Shown piece after piece: positions 35,238 to 44,866 of a stretch of 57,263 nt of DNA. The notes beneath the pieces were generated by a model. It did not search any database. It had not been told where the DNA came from and saw only the letters and a list, made by a program, of their open reading frames with translations. The position numbers and the translations under genes were made by a program. The first letter of the stretch is position 1; the number at the start of each line of letters is the position of its first letter. The stretch comes from Alphaproteobacteria bacterium (lineage in GTDB: Bacteria > Pseudomonadota > Alphaproteobacteria > UBA9219 > RFNS01), in NCBI GenBank assembly GCA_016124955.1, contig WGMR01000007.1:96840-154102 (forward strand). The letters run 5' to 3'.

Positions 35238-35822
35238 ATGACCCAGCCGAACCTTGCTGTCGTTTCCGCCGCCGGACCCGCGCTTGCCAGTGTTGAAAGC
35301 CTGCGCGAACGGTTGCCGGATTTTGCGAAAGACATTCGCCTCAACCTTGGCAGCGTTCTGGGCGCGGACGGCGCGCCGGATCTGACCGAAGCGCAGATTT
35401 TCGGCATCGCGCTTGCCTCCGCTTGCGCGACGCGCTGCGAGGGCGTGATCGCCGCGATTGCGGGCGAGGCGCAAGGCAAGATCGACGAAGCGACCGTTCA
35501 GGCGGCGCACGCCGCCGCTACGATCATGGCGATGCACAATGTCTATTACCGTTCCACGCATCTTGCGGGCGACGAGGAGATCAGGAAGATGCCGGCGCGG
35601 CTGCGCATGAATGTGATCGGCCAGCCGGGGATCGCCAAGGCCGATTTCGAGATGATGTGCCTTGCGGTTTCCGCCATCAACGGTTGCGGCATGTGCATGG
35701 AATCGCACACGCACGAGGTGACCAAGGCGGGGCTGAGCAAGGCCGCCGTGCAATCCGCCGTGCGCATCGCCGCCGTGGTCAATGCCGCCGCGCAGGCGCT
35801 TCAGATTCCGTCCGCCGCCTGA
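35238..35822 (+). CDS. ahpD: Alkyl hydroperoxide reductase AhpD
   Basis: 194 residues with the carboxymuconolactone-decarboxylase fold. The redox pair is CGMC in INGCGMCMESHTHEV, with the proton-relay residues MEYH-like ESHxxEV kept. N-terminal half: LRERLPDFAKDIRLNLGSVL, LTEAQIFGIALASACATRC. It regenerates AhpC using lipoyl-linked or thiol electron donors. ATG 35238 is chosen for GGGAG 6 bases upstream. 150 bp after ahpC, with the hairpin in between; presumably one operon. Confidence 0.94.
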   Translation: MTQPNLAVVSAAGPALASVESLRERLPDFAKDIRLNLGSVLGADGAPDLTEAQIFGIALASACATRCEGVIAAIAGEAQGKIDEATVQAAHAAATIMAMHNVYYRSTHLAGDEEIRKMPARLRMNVIGQPGIAKADFEMMCLAVSAINGCGMCMESHTHEVTKAGLSKAAVQSAVRIAAVVNAAAQALQIPSAA

Positions 35823-35879
35823 AGCCGCCGCCCTTCAATTAGCTGTTGCCCCCGCGCCGCCAAGCGGCTTGAATGGCGC

Positions 35880-36590
35880 ATGGCTTTTTCCCGCAACCCG
35901 AAAATATTCTGGCCCATAGCCGCGCTTGCCGCGCTGCTGGCTGCGCTCGTGATTTGGCCGGGCGGCGACCTTGTTGTAAGCGGCTGGTTTTATAGCGGGG
36001 AAAACGGCTTCATCGCCCGGCAATGGCTGCCGAGCGTGGCCTTGACCGAAGCCGCGACATGGTTGCCGCGTGCGATGGGTGTTTTCTTTATCGCGGCCGC
36101 GCTGTCCGCCGCCTTGCGCAAAAAACCGGTATGCGGACAGAGTGCGCGGGCCTGGTTTTTTTTGCTGGGCGCGCTGCTGATCGGGCCGGGCCTGACCGCC
36201 AATTTGGTGCTTAAGGACCATTGGGGCCGCGCGCGGCCCTCGCAGATCGAACAGTTTGGCGGCACGGCGCAGTTCACGCCGCCGCTTTTGCCGGCAGATC
36301 AGTGCGTGCGGAATTGCGCGTTCGTTTCCGGCGACGCTTCCTTCGGTTTTTATCTTGCGGCCTTTGCCTATCTTGCCGCCGGCGCGCGTTCGCGCCGTCT
36401 GTTTCTGGCCGGGCTTGGCGCGGGGGGGTTGATGGGGGTCAACCGCATTGCCATGGGCGCGCATTTTATGTCTGACGTTATCTATGCCGCCGCGTCGATG
36501 CTCGCGGTTTGCGCGCTTGTGCACGCTTTTATGTTTGGATTTGAAAAGACGCGCGCGGCGTGGCGCGGCTGGCTGCCGGGACGGCTTTAG
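35880..36590 (+). CDS. PAP2-family membrane phosphatase
   Basis: 236 residues with about six membrane helices. PAP2 motif 1 is KDHWGRARP; motif 3 is RIAMGAHFMSD (R-x5-H-x3-D), both intact. Motif 2, normally PSGH, reads FVSGDAS, so the usual histidine is Asp. CVRNCAFVSGDASFGF resembles a subfamily in which this site is often acidic. Possible substrates are undecaprenyl pyrophosphate, phosphatidylglycerol phosphate or lipid A 1-phosphate; sequence does not decide. The 3' end overlaps the convergent unknown gene by 4 bp. Confidence 0.85.
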   Translation: MAFSRNPKIFWPIAALAALLAALVIWPGGDLVVSGWFYSGENGFIARQWLPSVALTEAATWLPRAMGVFFIAAALSAALRKKPVCGQSARAWFFLLGALLIGPGLTANLVLKDHWGRARPSQIEQFGGTAQFTPPLLPADQCVRNCAFVSGDASFGFYLAAFAYLAAGARSRRLFLAGLGAGGLMGVNRIAMGAHFMSDVIYAAASMLAVCALVHAFMFGFEKTRAAWRGWLPGRL

Positions 36591-37153
36591 GCGAACAGGT
36601 TGATCAGGCCCAGTTCGTTGTTGTTGCCGCCGACCAGCAAATCGACCACGCCGCTGGAAGCGGGCGTAATTTGCGTTTTCTGTTTCTGCACGGGCTTTTC
36701 AAGCGTGTCGTAATCTTCCCTGTACTTATCGCCCATCGTGAGCTGGATCGCGTAGTTCGGGTTCTGGCTGCGATTGACATTGTTCGCGCGCGTGACCTTC
36801 AGCACATATTCGCGCGCCTTAAGCTCTAGTTTGCCGGTTATGGCTTCGAACCAGCGGTCCGCTTTTTCGCCCTGTTTGGCTTCGCTGTCGGCAATGATGC
36901 GACCGCTCGAACGTTCAACGATCTGGGTGCGAACACCAAGATCGCCGGTGACGCCTACGCCGATTTTCCCGCCTTCATAGACGCGGAAATTGAAGAAATC
37001 GACGAGGTCGTTTTTGGTAAGCGCGCTCACGACGTTCAGGCGCGTGATATCCTTGCGCAAATTCCCGATGAAACGCGCGGTGATGGGGCTGTCGCCCTGC
37101 ACGTCATTGGTCGTGCGTCCGTAATTCTTTGGGTGAAAGCCGATTTCGGCCAT
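36587..37153 (-). CDS. Protein of unknown function (beta-rich, PPC-like?)
   Basis: A 188-residue soluble-looking protein starting MAEIGFHPKNYGRTTNDVQG (the frame is open to an ATG at 37204). The middle (DFFNFRVYEGGKIGVGVTGDLGVRTQIVERSSGRIIADSEAKQGEKADRWFEAITGKLELKAREYVLKVTRANN) alternates hydrophobic residues like a beta-sandwich and reads like a pre-peptidase C-terminal (PPC) fold, though this is only impression. No signal peptide. C-terminus GVVDLLVGGNNNELGLINLFA. Monocistronic and convergent with the PAP2 gene. I do not recognise a named family. Confidence 0.6.
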   Translation of the reverse strand: MAEIGFHPKNYGRTTNDVQGDSPITARFIGNLRKDITRLNVVSALTKNDLVDFFNFRVYEGGKIGVGVTGDLGVRTQIVERSSGRIIADSEAKQGEKADRWFEAITGKLELKAREYVLKVTRANNVNRSQNPNYAIQLTMGDKYREDYDTLEKPVQKQKTQITPASSGVVDLLVGGNNNELGLINLFA

Positions 37154-37278
37154 CTGCAAACCCCTTAAAGCCCGTCCGCAAGGGTTGCGGACGTTATCTG
37201 GCATTTTAGCGGTCCGCGCCTTAAGAAATGGTCAAGTCTTTGTTAGGAAATCGTTAGCGCCATTACTGGAATGAATGG

Positions 37279-38109
37279 CTAAGTTATTGCCGAATATAAC
37301 ATTTTCAATGCCATGCTGAGCAGCAGCAGGGCAAAGATGCGCTGCAGGATACGGGCATGCAGTTTGTGCGCGAGCCGTACGCCAAGCGGCGTGACCGCCA
37401 TGGCGGTTGGCACCATAAGCAGCAGCGCGACCGGGTGGATCATGCCGATGGTGCCGAACGGCACCGTGAAGCCGGGCGCGGCGCCGATCATGTGAATGAT
37501 GGTGCCGGGCACGGCGACAAGGAAGCCAACCGCCGAGGCGGTTGCGACCGAGCGGTGGATCGAGCGGCGCATCGCGCTCATCAGCATCACGCCGAACACG
37601 CCGCCGCCGATGCCGATCATGCTTGATGCCTGCCCGATCAAGAAAGCAAAGAAGCACTGGGTCTTGCGGCTGACCGGGCTTTTGCCTTCGCCCACCGCGC
37701 GGCGGTTGAACCAGAACTGGAAGGAAAAGAAGCCGCAGGAAAGCGCGAACATAACACCGAGCACATGTGCCGGCACCAATGTGGCGGTGATGCCGCCGCT
37801 TATCCCGCCGAGCACGAGGAAGGGCGCCCAGCGTTGCAGGACTTCGTAATCGACCGCGCCGTGTCGGCTGTGGTTGCGATAGGATATCAGCGATGTCGGG
37901 ATGATCGCGGCAAGCGAGGTGGCGACGGCGACGTGCACGGATTGGTCATGCGGCACGCCGAACATCATGAAGGCGGTTGAAAGCACGGGAACCATGATGA
38001 CGCCGCCGCCGATGCCGAAAAGCCCGGCCACGCCGCCGGCGACTGCCCCGGTGGCTGCGAAGATCGTCACCAGGCCGACGATCGAGCCGGTGGCAAAGAA
38101 AGGATCCAT
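37279..38109 (-). CDS. TauE/SafE (TSUP) family sulfite exporter-like protein (copy 2)
   Basis: 276 residues from the ATG at 38109 (MDPFFATGSIVGLVTIF); the frame is open to 38172. About eight helices with both TSUP repeats: GAVAGGVAGLFGIGGGVIMVPVLSTAFMMFGVPHDQSVHVAVATSLAAI and GQASSMIGIGGGVFGVMLMSAMRRSIHRSVATASAVGF. Better matched to the core TSUP pattern than copy 1 at 13845-14678, to which it is only distantly similar. The anion exported is unknown; no sulfur gene adjoins. Confidence 0.87.
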   Translation of the reverse strand: MDPFFATGSIVGLVTIFAATGAVAGGVAGLFGIGGGVIMVPVLSTAFMMFGVPHDQSVHVAVATSLAAIIPTSLISYRNHSRHGAVDYEVLQRWAPFLVLGGISGGITATLVPAHVLGVMFALSCGFFSFQFWFNRRAVGEGKSPVSRKTQCFFAFLIGQASSMIGIGGGVFGVMLMSAMRRSIHRSVATASAVGFLVAVPGTIIHMIGAAPGFTVPFGTIGMIHPVALLLMVPTAMAVTPLGVRLAHKLHARILQRIFALLLLSMALKMLYSAIT

Positions 38110-38215
38110 AACATATTGTGTTAGCGCAGTGGCAACGCCATTCCTAGCGCGCATTTGCAGGCAGGCAGGCATTTACGGCAAAGCGTGTGCCGCGCGCATC
38201 GCTATCGTCAATTTC

Positions 38216-39445
38216 CTATACGTTATGGCGGTGGTGTACGACGTCGTCGATCAGCCAGCCCTGGAATTTATTGACGCCAAGCCGTGCGCCGATCTCTAGG
38301 GCTGTTTCGTTATCGCAACGATAGAATATGATTTTGGCGACCGGCAGTTTTTTAAGCGATTCGATCACCGGGCTTTCGGAAAACTGGCCAACGAGATCCT
38401 TGGTGACGCGCAACTTATAATAATCGGCCCCGAACGCATCGATATTGAGATAGGGCAGCACATCCGGATGCAGGCCGTCGATGCAGGTACGGAAACCTTC
38501 CTTGCGCAGCACGCCGATGGCGTTGCGGGTGACGGAAAAATCCAGCAGCAAATCGGCGCGGTTCAATTCAAACCCAACCAGTGCGCGTTTTTCGGGCGCG
38601 ACCGCGCGGCAGAACTGCGCGAAGGTCGAAGACAAAATGGTATCGGCCGAAAGGTTGATATTGACCGGCGTGTTGGCCCAGCTATCCGGGCTTTCGGTGA
38701 GCTTCATCAGCAAGCGGCGGTCCAGCGTGCAGCACAGCTCCATGAACAGCCGTTCGGGCGTGCGGATGTTCAGGCGCGGGAAACGTTCGTTTTTCAGATC
38801 CTCGATGCTGATAAAATATTCCTCGCAGACAGGCTTCCATGTCTTTTCGTCGGCGCGGTGATAAATCGGCTGCTTGCGGACATAGCGGGAGATATCGATT
38901 TCCCCGAGCAAACGCTCGATCTGATCAAGGCTCCAGGCGGTGAGCGGCCCGCGCACCTGTTCGGCCTGCAGCGCCTGTTGCGGCGATATGTGCGCGGCGC
39001 TGAGCGTACTGGCGGCGCGCGCGGCATCGATATAGTGGTTGGTGCGTTCGCGCAGCGGCGTGTAATCGGCGGGCATGGTGAAGCTGCGGATCATGCGTTC
39101 GGTGTCGTCCGAAGCGCTGCCGGGCGGCAGCGCGGCTTGCGCGATGCGCGCGACCTTGCTGTCGCGATCGCCGGCGCTGCTGATTTGCAGAACGACGAAG
39201 GCATCGCCGTTTGCCATCAGGTGGCAATCGCCGCCCATATCCCTGGTGGCGGCTTCAACCTGCTTTTGCAAATTTTCCTTGAGCGTGCGGTCGCTGCGCA
39301 CAACTTCAAGCGCATCGAACACGACATTGACGATCAAACGGGTTTCGCCCGCGCGGTGCATACGGCGCACGCGCATGATGAAATCCTGTTCCCGCACCAT
39401 GTCGGCGGGCATGGTTTTGATATCGTCAACTTCCCAGATACGCAT
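38216..39445 (-). CDS. Degenerate EAL-domain protein
   Basis: 409 residues. The N-terminal half (RVRRMHRAGETRLIVNVVFDALEVVRSDRTLKENLQKQVE...GDAFVVL) is like a much-changed GGDEF or sensory fold. The C-terminal half follows the EAL phosphodiesterase plan (NINLSADTIL; VGFELNRADLLLDFSVTRNAIGVLRKEGFRTCIDGL; LNIDAFGADYYKLR; LPVAKIIFYRCDNETALEIGARLGVNKFQGWLI), but the EAL, DDFGTG and VEG metal-binding motifs are missing. It is therefore probably not a c-di-GMP phosphodiesterase and may bind a ligand or protein instead. Monocistronic. Confidence 0.75.
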   Translation of the reverse strand: MRIWEVDDIKTMPADMVREQDFIMRVRRMHRAGETRLIVNVVFDALEVVRSDRTLKENLQKQVEAATRDMGGDCHLMANGDAFVVLQISSAGDRDSKVARIAQAALPPGSASDDTERMIRSFTMPADYTPLRERTNHYIDAARAASTLSAAHISPQQALQAEQVRGPLTAWSLDQIERLLGEIDISRYVRKQPIYHRADEKTWKPVCEEYFISIEDLKNERFPRLNIRTPERLFMELCCTLDRRLLMKLTESPDSWANTPVNINLSADTILSSTFAQFCRAVAPEKRALVGFELNRADLLLDFSVTRNAIGVLRKEGFRTCIDGLHPDVLPYLNIDAFGADYYKLRVTKDLVGQFSESPVIESLKKLPVAKIIFYRCDNETALEIGARLGVNKFQGWLIDDVVHHRHNV

Positions 39446-39550
39446 GCACGCATTGTGCCGGAAAAGTTGCTAACGAGCGATTAACCAAGAGAGCCTTTAT
39501 GGCCGCAACCGACCTATGCCTAATATATTGATTTTAATTAATAATGTGTG

Positions 39551-40531
39551 TCAGGCGGCGACGGTGAGGCCGAGATCTGCGATCAGCGCGCGGTCGGCTG
39601 CGGCATCGTTATTGTCGGTGGTTAGCAGTTTTTCGCCGTAAAAGATGGAATTGGCCCCGGCCAGAAGGCACAGCGCCTGCGCTTCGCGCGTCAGTTCCGA
39701 GCGCCCCGCCGAAAGCCGCACGCGGGCGCGGGGCATGGTGATGCGCGCCGCCGCGACCATGCGGACGAGATCGAGCGGATCGACCGGCGGCTGCCCTTCA
39801 AGCGGCGTGCCGCGCACGGCCACGAGCGCGTTGACCGGCACGCTTTCCGGGTGTGGATCCATGTTGGCGAGAACCTGCAGCATGCGCGCGCGGTCGGTAT
39901 TGCCTTCGCCCATGCCGATGATGCCGCCGCAGCAAACCGTGATGCCCGCTTCGCGCACATGGCGAATGGTTTCAAGCCGGTCTTCATAGCAGCGAGTGGA
40001 TATGATGTGCCCGTAAAATTCCGGGCTGGTATCGAGGTTGTGGTTGTAGGCCGTCAGCCCGGCATCGGCCAGCTTGCGCGCCTGATGCGGCTGCAGCATG
40101 CCGAGCGTAACGCAGGCTTCCATGCCAAGTTCGCGCACGCCGCGCACCATGGCGCAGACATCGTCGAACGGCTTGCCGTCCCTCACTTCGCGCCAGGCCG
40201 CGCCCATGCAGAAACGCGTGGCCCCGGCTTCGCGCGCCACGCGCGCCTTGTCCAGCACATCGCCGACATCGAGCATCTGTTCTTTCGCCTGCCCGGTCTT
40301 TTTGGCGTAATGCGCGCTTTGCGGGCAGTAGCCGCAATCTTCGGGGCAGCCGCCGGTCTTGATCGAAAGCAGGCTGGCGAGCTGCACGTCGTTGTTTTGG
40401 CTCGCACGGTGCACGGTTTGCGCGTGATAGACGAGATCGAGCAGCGGCATTTCAAGCAACGCGCGAATCTCGTCCGCCGTCCAGTCGTGGCGGATGGCGG
40501 GCGGCGCGGGGTTTTGCACGGATGCGGACAT
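39551..40531 (-). CDS. bioB: Biotin synthase
   Basis: A 326-residue radical SAM enzyme that inserts sulfur into dethiobiotin. The radical SAM cluster motif is CPEDCGYC in [20 protein letters not shown] (C-x3-C-x2-C). Further family blocks: [126 protein letters not shown]. Complete. No other biotin genes are nearby. Divergent from hrcA with about 80 bp between. Confidence 0.97.
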   Translation of the reverse strand: MSASVQNPAPPAIRHDWTADEIRALLEMPLLDLVYHAQTVHRASQNNDVQLASLLSIKTGGCPEDCGYCPQSAHYAKKTGQAKEQMLDVGDVLDKARVAREAGATRFCMGAAWREVRDGKPFDDVCAMVRGVRELGMEACVTLGMLQPHQARKLADAGLTAYNHNLDTSPEFYGHIISTRCYEDRLETIRHVREAGITVCCGGIIGMGEGNTDRARMLQVLANMDPHPESVPVNALVAVRGTPLEGQPPVDPLDLVRMVAAARITMPRARVRLSAGRSELTREAQALCLLAGANSIFYGEKLLTTDNNDAAADRALIADLGLTVAA

Positions 40532-40611
40532 GAAAACGGGCCTAAAGGTTAACCAATGGCCGGAGTCTAGCCGCTTGCCTGCGGGGCGGGCAATACCTAG
40601 ATTTACCGGGC

Positions 40612-41688
40612 ATGATGACGGAACTGAACGAACGTTCGCGCACGATCCTGAAAATGGTGGTCGATGCCTATGTGGCGACCGGCGCGCCGGTGGGATCGCG
40701 CACGCTCGCGCGCCAGCCGGGCATGGTGCTTTCGCCCGCTTCGATCCGCAATGTGATGGCGGATCTCGAAGCGCTCGGGCTTTTGCATGCGCCGCACACC
40801 TCGGCCGGGCGCGTGCCGACCGACATGGGCTTGCGGCTTTTCATCGACGGGATTCTCGAGGTCGGCGATCTTGCCGCCGATGACCGCAACAGCATCGAAA
40901 GCCATTGCCGCGCGGGCGGACGCAGCCTATCCGATATGCTCGAGCAGGCGACCAGCGCGCTTGCCGGGCTTTCTTCCTGTGCCGGGCTTGTGCTCGCGCC
41001 CAAGGCCGACCGCACGCTCAAGCAGATCGAGTTCGTGCAACTGGGCCCGGGGCGCGTGCTTGTCATTCTTGTGAGTCAGGACGGCATGGTCGAAAACCGC
41101 GTGATCGAAGCGCCGCTGAATTTACCGATCAGCAGCCTGACCATGGCGGCCAACTATCTTAACCACCATCTGGGCGGCAAAACGCTCGCGGCCGCGCGCA
41201 AGGCCGTGCTTGCCGAACTTGAAGCGCAGCGCGCCGAGCTTGACGGGCTGACGGCCAGGCTGGTGCAAAGCGGGCTTGCGGTCTGGAGCGGCGAAGCCGC
41301 GCCGGGCGCGGGGCAATTGATCGTGAAGGGCCAATCGCGGCTTTTGAGCGATGTGCAGGCGCTTTCGGATCTCGAGCGCATTCGCAAATTGTTCGATGCG
41401 CTGGAAACGCGCGAAAGCATGCTCAAACTGCTGGATGCCACGGGCCAAGCGGAAGGCGTGCAGATTTTCATCGGCGCCGAAAACGCGCTGTTCGCCGATA
41501 CCGGCTGCGCCATGATCGTTGCGCCCTTCACGCCCGGCTTTGCCGCGGATCAGGACGGCAAGGACGGCCGCGAGCGCGTGATCGGCGCGATCGGCGTGAT
41601 CGGCCCGACGCGGATCAATTATGCGCGCATCATCCCGCTCGTGGATTACACCGCCAAGGTGATCGGCAAGATGATGGGCGCGGGGTAG
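40612..41688 (+). CDS. hrcA: Heat-inducible transcription repressor HrcA
   Basis: 358 residues. An N-terminal winged helix ([76 protein letters not shown]) and a GAF-like C-terminal domain ending [31 protein letters not shown]. It represses groESL and other heat-shock genes through CIRCE elements. No CIRCE sequence is visible upstream here and the usual partner grpE does not follow; the gene converges with otsB at 18 bp. Confidence 0.95.
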   Translation: MMTELNERSRTILKMVVDAYVATGAPVGSRTLARQPGMVLSPASIRNVMADLEALGLLHAPHTSAGRVPTDMGLRLFIDGILEVGDLAADDRNSIESHCRAGGRSLSDMLEQATSALAGLSSCAGLVLAPKADRTLKQIEFVQLGPGRVLVILVSQDGMVENRVIEAPLNLPISSLTMAANYLNHHLGGKTLAAARKAVLAELEAQRAELDGLTARLVQSGLAVWSGEAAPGAGQLIVKGQSRLLSDVQALSDLERIRKLFDALETRESMLKLLDATGQAEGVQIFIGAENALFADTGCAMIVAPFTPGFAADQDGKDGRERVIGAIGVIGPTRINYARIIPLVDYTAKVIGKMMGAG

Positions 41689-41706
41689 TTCAAGAAGCCA
41701 AGCGGC

Positions 41707-42498
41707 CTAGGTGATGCTTTGCACGACCCATGCCAAAAAGGCGTGCAAATCTGCCGGGCCATCCAGAAGATAGCGCGGATCGTTGTGACGCGGGTCCCCC
41801 GGCACGATCGTGGGCGCGGTTACGCCGATCTGGCGCCCGCCCCATGCGCCAACGGTATCCATGCTCGGTTCTTCCCCCACATCGTCGCCGATATAGATAG
41901 GTACGCGCTTGGCAAAAGCGGGAAGCTGCATGAAATGACCGATAGCGAGACCTTTGCTGACATTTTTATGTATAATTTCGTAGCTGGGCCCGATTTTTTT
42001 GACCACATAATCTCCGTTTCCGGCGTCAGCGGCGGTCAGTTCGCTCAGGCGCTCCGCCACCTGGCCGCTGTTGTGCGGCGTGATACCATGCAGGGCCAGC
42101 GCGAAGGGTTTGTGTTCAAAGAAGCAACCGAATTCCAGCGCCGCTTTCGTCGCCATTGCCACGAGTTTTTCCGGCGGCGACGGCACCATATGGGTTATGG
42201 CCGCGCCCGCGGTTTCGCGCAGTTCTGCGCCATGGCACCCGGCCCCGGCGGGCTGCAGGCCTGGCAGAAAACTGTCGATCGCGCCGAGTGCCCGGCCCGT
42301 GATGATCGCAACCGGGAAACCGGCCGCAATCAAGGCGCGCAAATCCTCGTGTACGTTACCGGGTACGCGCACTTTGGCGGGATCGGGGACCAGATCGGTG
42401 ATCGTGCCGTCGAAATCGAGGAAGAGTGCGGTGACAGAAAGATCGGGCGCCGGCCCGGGCAGCGGGCAGGTGGGTTTGGTCGTTATCATGCCTGTCAT
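41707..42498 (-). CDS. otsB: Trehalose-6-phosphate phosphatase
   Basis: A 263-residue HAD-superfamily phosphatase that makes trehalose from trehalose-6-phosphate. Catalytic motif FLDFDGTITDL (DxDGT); other blocks: VAIITGRALGAIDSFLP, GCHGAELRE and the C-terminal YIGDDVGEEPSMDTVGAWGG (GDDxxDE type). The ATG overlaps the otsA stop as ATGA, so the two are translated together. Normal length. Confidence 0.94.
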   Translation of the reverse strand: MTGMITTKPTCPLPGPAPDLSVTALFLDFDGTITDLVPDPAKVRVPGNVHEDLRALIAAGFPVAIITGRALGAIDSFLPGLQPAGAGCHGAELRETAGAAITHMVPSPPEKLVAMATKAALEFGCFFEHKPFALALHGITPHNSGQVAERLSELTAADAGNGDYVVKKIGPSYEIIHKNVSKGLAIGHFMQLPAFAKRVPIYIGDDVGEEPSMDTVGAWGGRQIGVTAPTIVPGDPRHNDPRYLLDGPADLHAFLAWVVQSIT

Positions 42499-44795
42499 GC
42501 GATTTTGTCTTTTTGCTTCTTGCCGTTCTGGCCGGTTTCGCCCGTCAGCAGGTTTTGCGTGGGGTACATTTCACGCAGCATGGTGTTGAGCTGGCGGCGG
42601 TTAAACAGGCGTGCAGCATCGCGCAAAATCTCGCCCGCCCAGCCAAACACGTTATGTTCGCGCACGTAATCGCGCATGCTCTTCATGCGTGCGGCCTGTT
42701 CGCCTTCGTCCATCGTCAGCGCTTGCAGGAAGGTCTGGGACAGACCCTCTTCGTCATAGGGATTGACGATCAGGGCATCAATCAGTTCGCGCGACGCGCC
42801 TGCAAACTGGCTCAGCACCAGCACGCCAAGCTCGTCATCGCGCGCCGCGACGAATTCCTTCGCCACAAGGTTCATGCCGTCATGCAGCGAGGACACGACG
42901 CAAACATCGGCGGCGCGGTAGATGTGCCGCACTTCGCGCGGCGTAAAGTTACGCCGGTAGAGAATGACGGGCTGCCACTTGTTGTTGCCGAAGGCTTCGT
43001 TGATTTCGCGCGTCGCCTCCTCGATCTCGCGGTCAAGATCGGCATAGGCCTGAATATCGGAACGCGAGGGGGACGCGACCTGCACGAAGCAGACCTTGCC
43101 GTGCCAGGACGGCTCGTTTTCAAGGAACAGCCGGTAGGCCGAAAGCCGTTCCGTGATGCCTTTGATGTAATCGAGCCGCTCGACGCCGACGAGAATCTTG
43201 ACGTCCGGCGCTAGGCCGAGATCGCGCCCCAATTTCTTGCGGCATTCGGCGGCGGTAAGATGATCGGGGCTCTTTTCCGGCCATGAGATGGAAATGGGGT
43301 AGGGTTCCACAAGGCACAAATCGTTGCCGTGGCGCACGGTATCGTGTTCGCGGTCGATCAGCGCTTCGATATAGCTATCGACGCAATCGAGGAAATTGTT
43401 GCAGTTGAACTGGGTGTGGAAGCCGATGATATCGGCGGCGAGGATACCGGACAGAAACTCGCGCTTATAGGGCAAAATACCGAATACCTCGCTGTTCGGC
43501 CACGGTGTATGCCAGAACAGCACGATCAGCGCATTCGGCAGCTTTTCGCGCACCAGCTTGGGCAGCAGGCCGAAATGATAATCCTGTATGAAGACGATCG
43601 GCGAGGATGTCTTGGCTTCCTGCACAATGGCGTCCGCAAACTTCTGGTTGACCTGCTTATACATGGCCCAGTCGCTGGCGCGGAAGCGCGGCTTGACATA
43701 GGCGATGTTGCAAAGCGGCCAAATGCCTTCGTTGGCGAAACCGAGATAGAAGCCGGCGCTTTCCTCCGCGCTTAGCCACAGGCGCTTCAGGCTGTAGGTT
43801 GGTTGGTCGGGCGGTACAGCGATGCGGTCATGCGCGTCAACGACTTCCTTGTCGGCGTCACCGGTGGCGACCGCGACCCATGTGCCGTTGCAGGCCTTCA
43901 TGATAGGCTCCAGCGCCGTAACGAGGCCGCTGGCCGGCGTGGTGCAGGTGATGCCTTTATCGGTATGCATGTGTGAATAGGGTTCGCGGCATGAAACGGC
44001 AATCAGCTGTTCTGAAGGCAGGCTGTTGCGCACGAAGGCCGAAAGTGTTGCGGCCGACCACATTGCGCCCGAAAGCGATTGGCGCGAATATTCGCGCTCT
44101 ATTTGGCGAACGCGATGCTGGATTTCGCGCGCCAGCACCAGCATTTCCCGTGTAATGCCCGGACCCTTTTCACCGGTGCGCAGATATTGTCGCAAGCTGG
44201 CGAGCCAGCCGGAAAGCGTAAAGCGTGCGACAATCAGTGTGATGACGCCGGCAACGAAGCTGATGGCGAGGATCGACCAAAGTATATAAGTCTTGGTTTT
44301 TTCGCTGCGCTGCACGGCATAAGCGAGATTATGGACGATCATAATATATGGCGTAAATACCCCGGTCGTTTCAGCTGCTTGCATGCCGGCCTGTTCGGGC
44401 CGGGGGGCCGCGAATCTTGCCAGCATAAAAGTGCCATCGCCGATTGTGCGGCGCTCGAACGTGCCGTTATCCGCAATTTTTTCGTTCGTGCACAGAATGC
44501 CGGCGGGAAAGTTCTTGCTTTGCGAGCGCGGCTTGCCGGTTTTTTCGCAATATGCGAGCCCGCCGACGCGTTCATCGCGCGCCATACGGGTGAAGCTTTG
44601 GTCAAGCCGCGCGGCGCGTTCATTCTCGAGGATTGTGGAAAGATCGTCTTCGATTGAAGTGAAAATCAAACGCGAACGCAATTCAAGATCGGCCGTGATC
44701 CAGCTTTCGACCAGCTTTTCCGCCCATGGCAGAAGCAACAAGGTAAGCAGGCCGAGGCAAAGCGTCAGCGGTAACAGGAATCTTGCAAAAAGCAT
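42495..44795 (-). CDS. otsA: Trehalose-6-phosphate synthase fused to an N-terminal membrane sensor-like module
   Basis: 766 residues, against about 470 for an ordinary OtsA. Residues 3-23 and 169-190 are membrane helices flanking a periplasmic region of about 145 residues that contains two cysteines ([14 protein letters not shown]). A HAMP-like linker follows ([40 protein letters not shown]). The GT20 domain begins near residue 264: [125 protein letters not shown]. The architecture looks like a sensor kinase with the kinase replaced by a sugar transferase. Operon with otsB. Confidence 0.92.
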   Translation of the reverse strand: MLFARFLLPLTLCLGLLTLLLLPWAEKLVESWITADLELRSRLIFTSIEDDLSTILENERAARLDQSFTRMARDERVGGLAYCEKTGKPRSQSKNFPAGILCTNEKIADNGTFERRTIGDGTFMLARFAAPRPEQAGMQAAETTGVFTPYIMIVHNLAYAVQRSEKTKTYILWSILAISFVAGVITLIVARFTLSGWLASLRQYLRTGEKGPGITREMLVLAREIQHRVRQIEREYSRQSLSGAMWSAATLSAFVRNSLPSEQLIAVSCREPYSHMHTDKGITCTTPASGLVTALEPIMKACNGTWVAVATGDADKEVVDAHDRIAVPPDQPTYSLKRLWLSAEESAGFYLGFANEGIWPLCNIAYVKPRFRASDWAMYKQVNQKFADAIVQEAKTSSPIVFIQDYHFGLLPKLVREKLPNALIVLFWHTPWPNSEVFGILPYKREFLSGILAADIIGFHTQFNCNNFLDCVDSYIEALIDREHDTVRHGNDLCLVEPYPISISWPEKSPDHLTAAECRKKLGRDLGLAPDVKILVGVERLDYIKGITERLSAYRLFLENEPSWHGKVCFVQVASPSRSDIQAYADLDREIEEATREINEAFGNNKWQPVILYRRNFTPREVRHIYRAADVCVVSSLHDGMNLVAKEFVAARDDELGVLVLSQFAGASRELIDALIVNPYDEEGLSQTFLQALTMDEGEQAARMKSMRDYVREHNVFGWAGEILRDAARLFNRRQLNTMLREMYPTQNLLTGETGQNGKKQKDKIA

Positions 44796-44866
44796 GGTGC
44801 CTCGTTGCCGTGGAATGCTGGCAGTTTAAAGACAACCCATCTGTATGGCAACCGTGCGCCGTGCGT

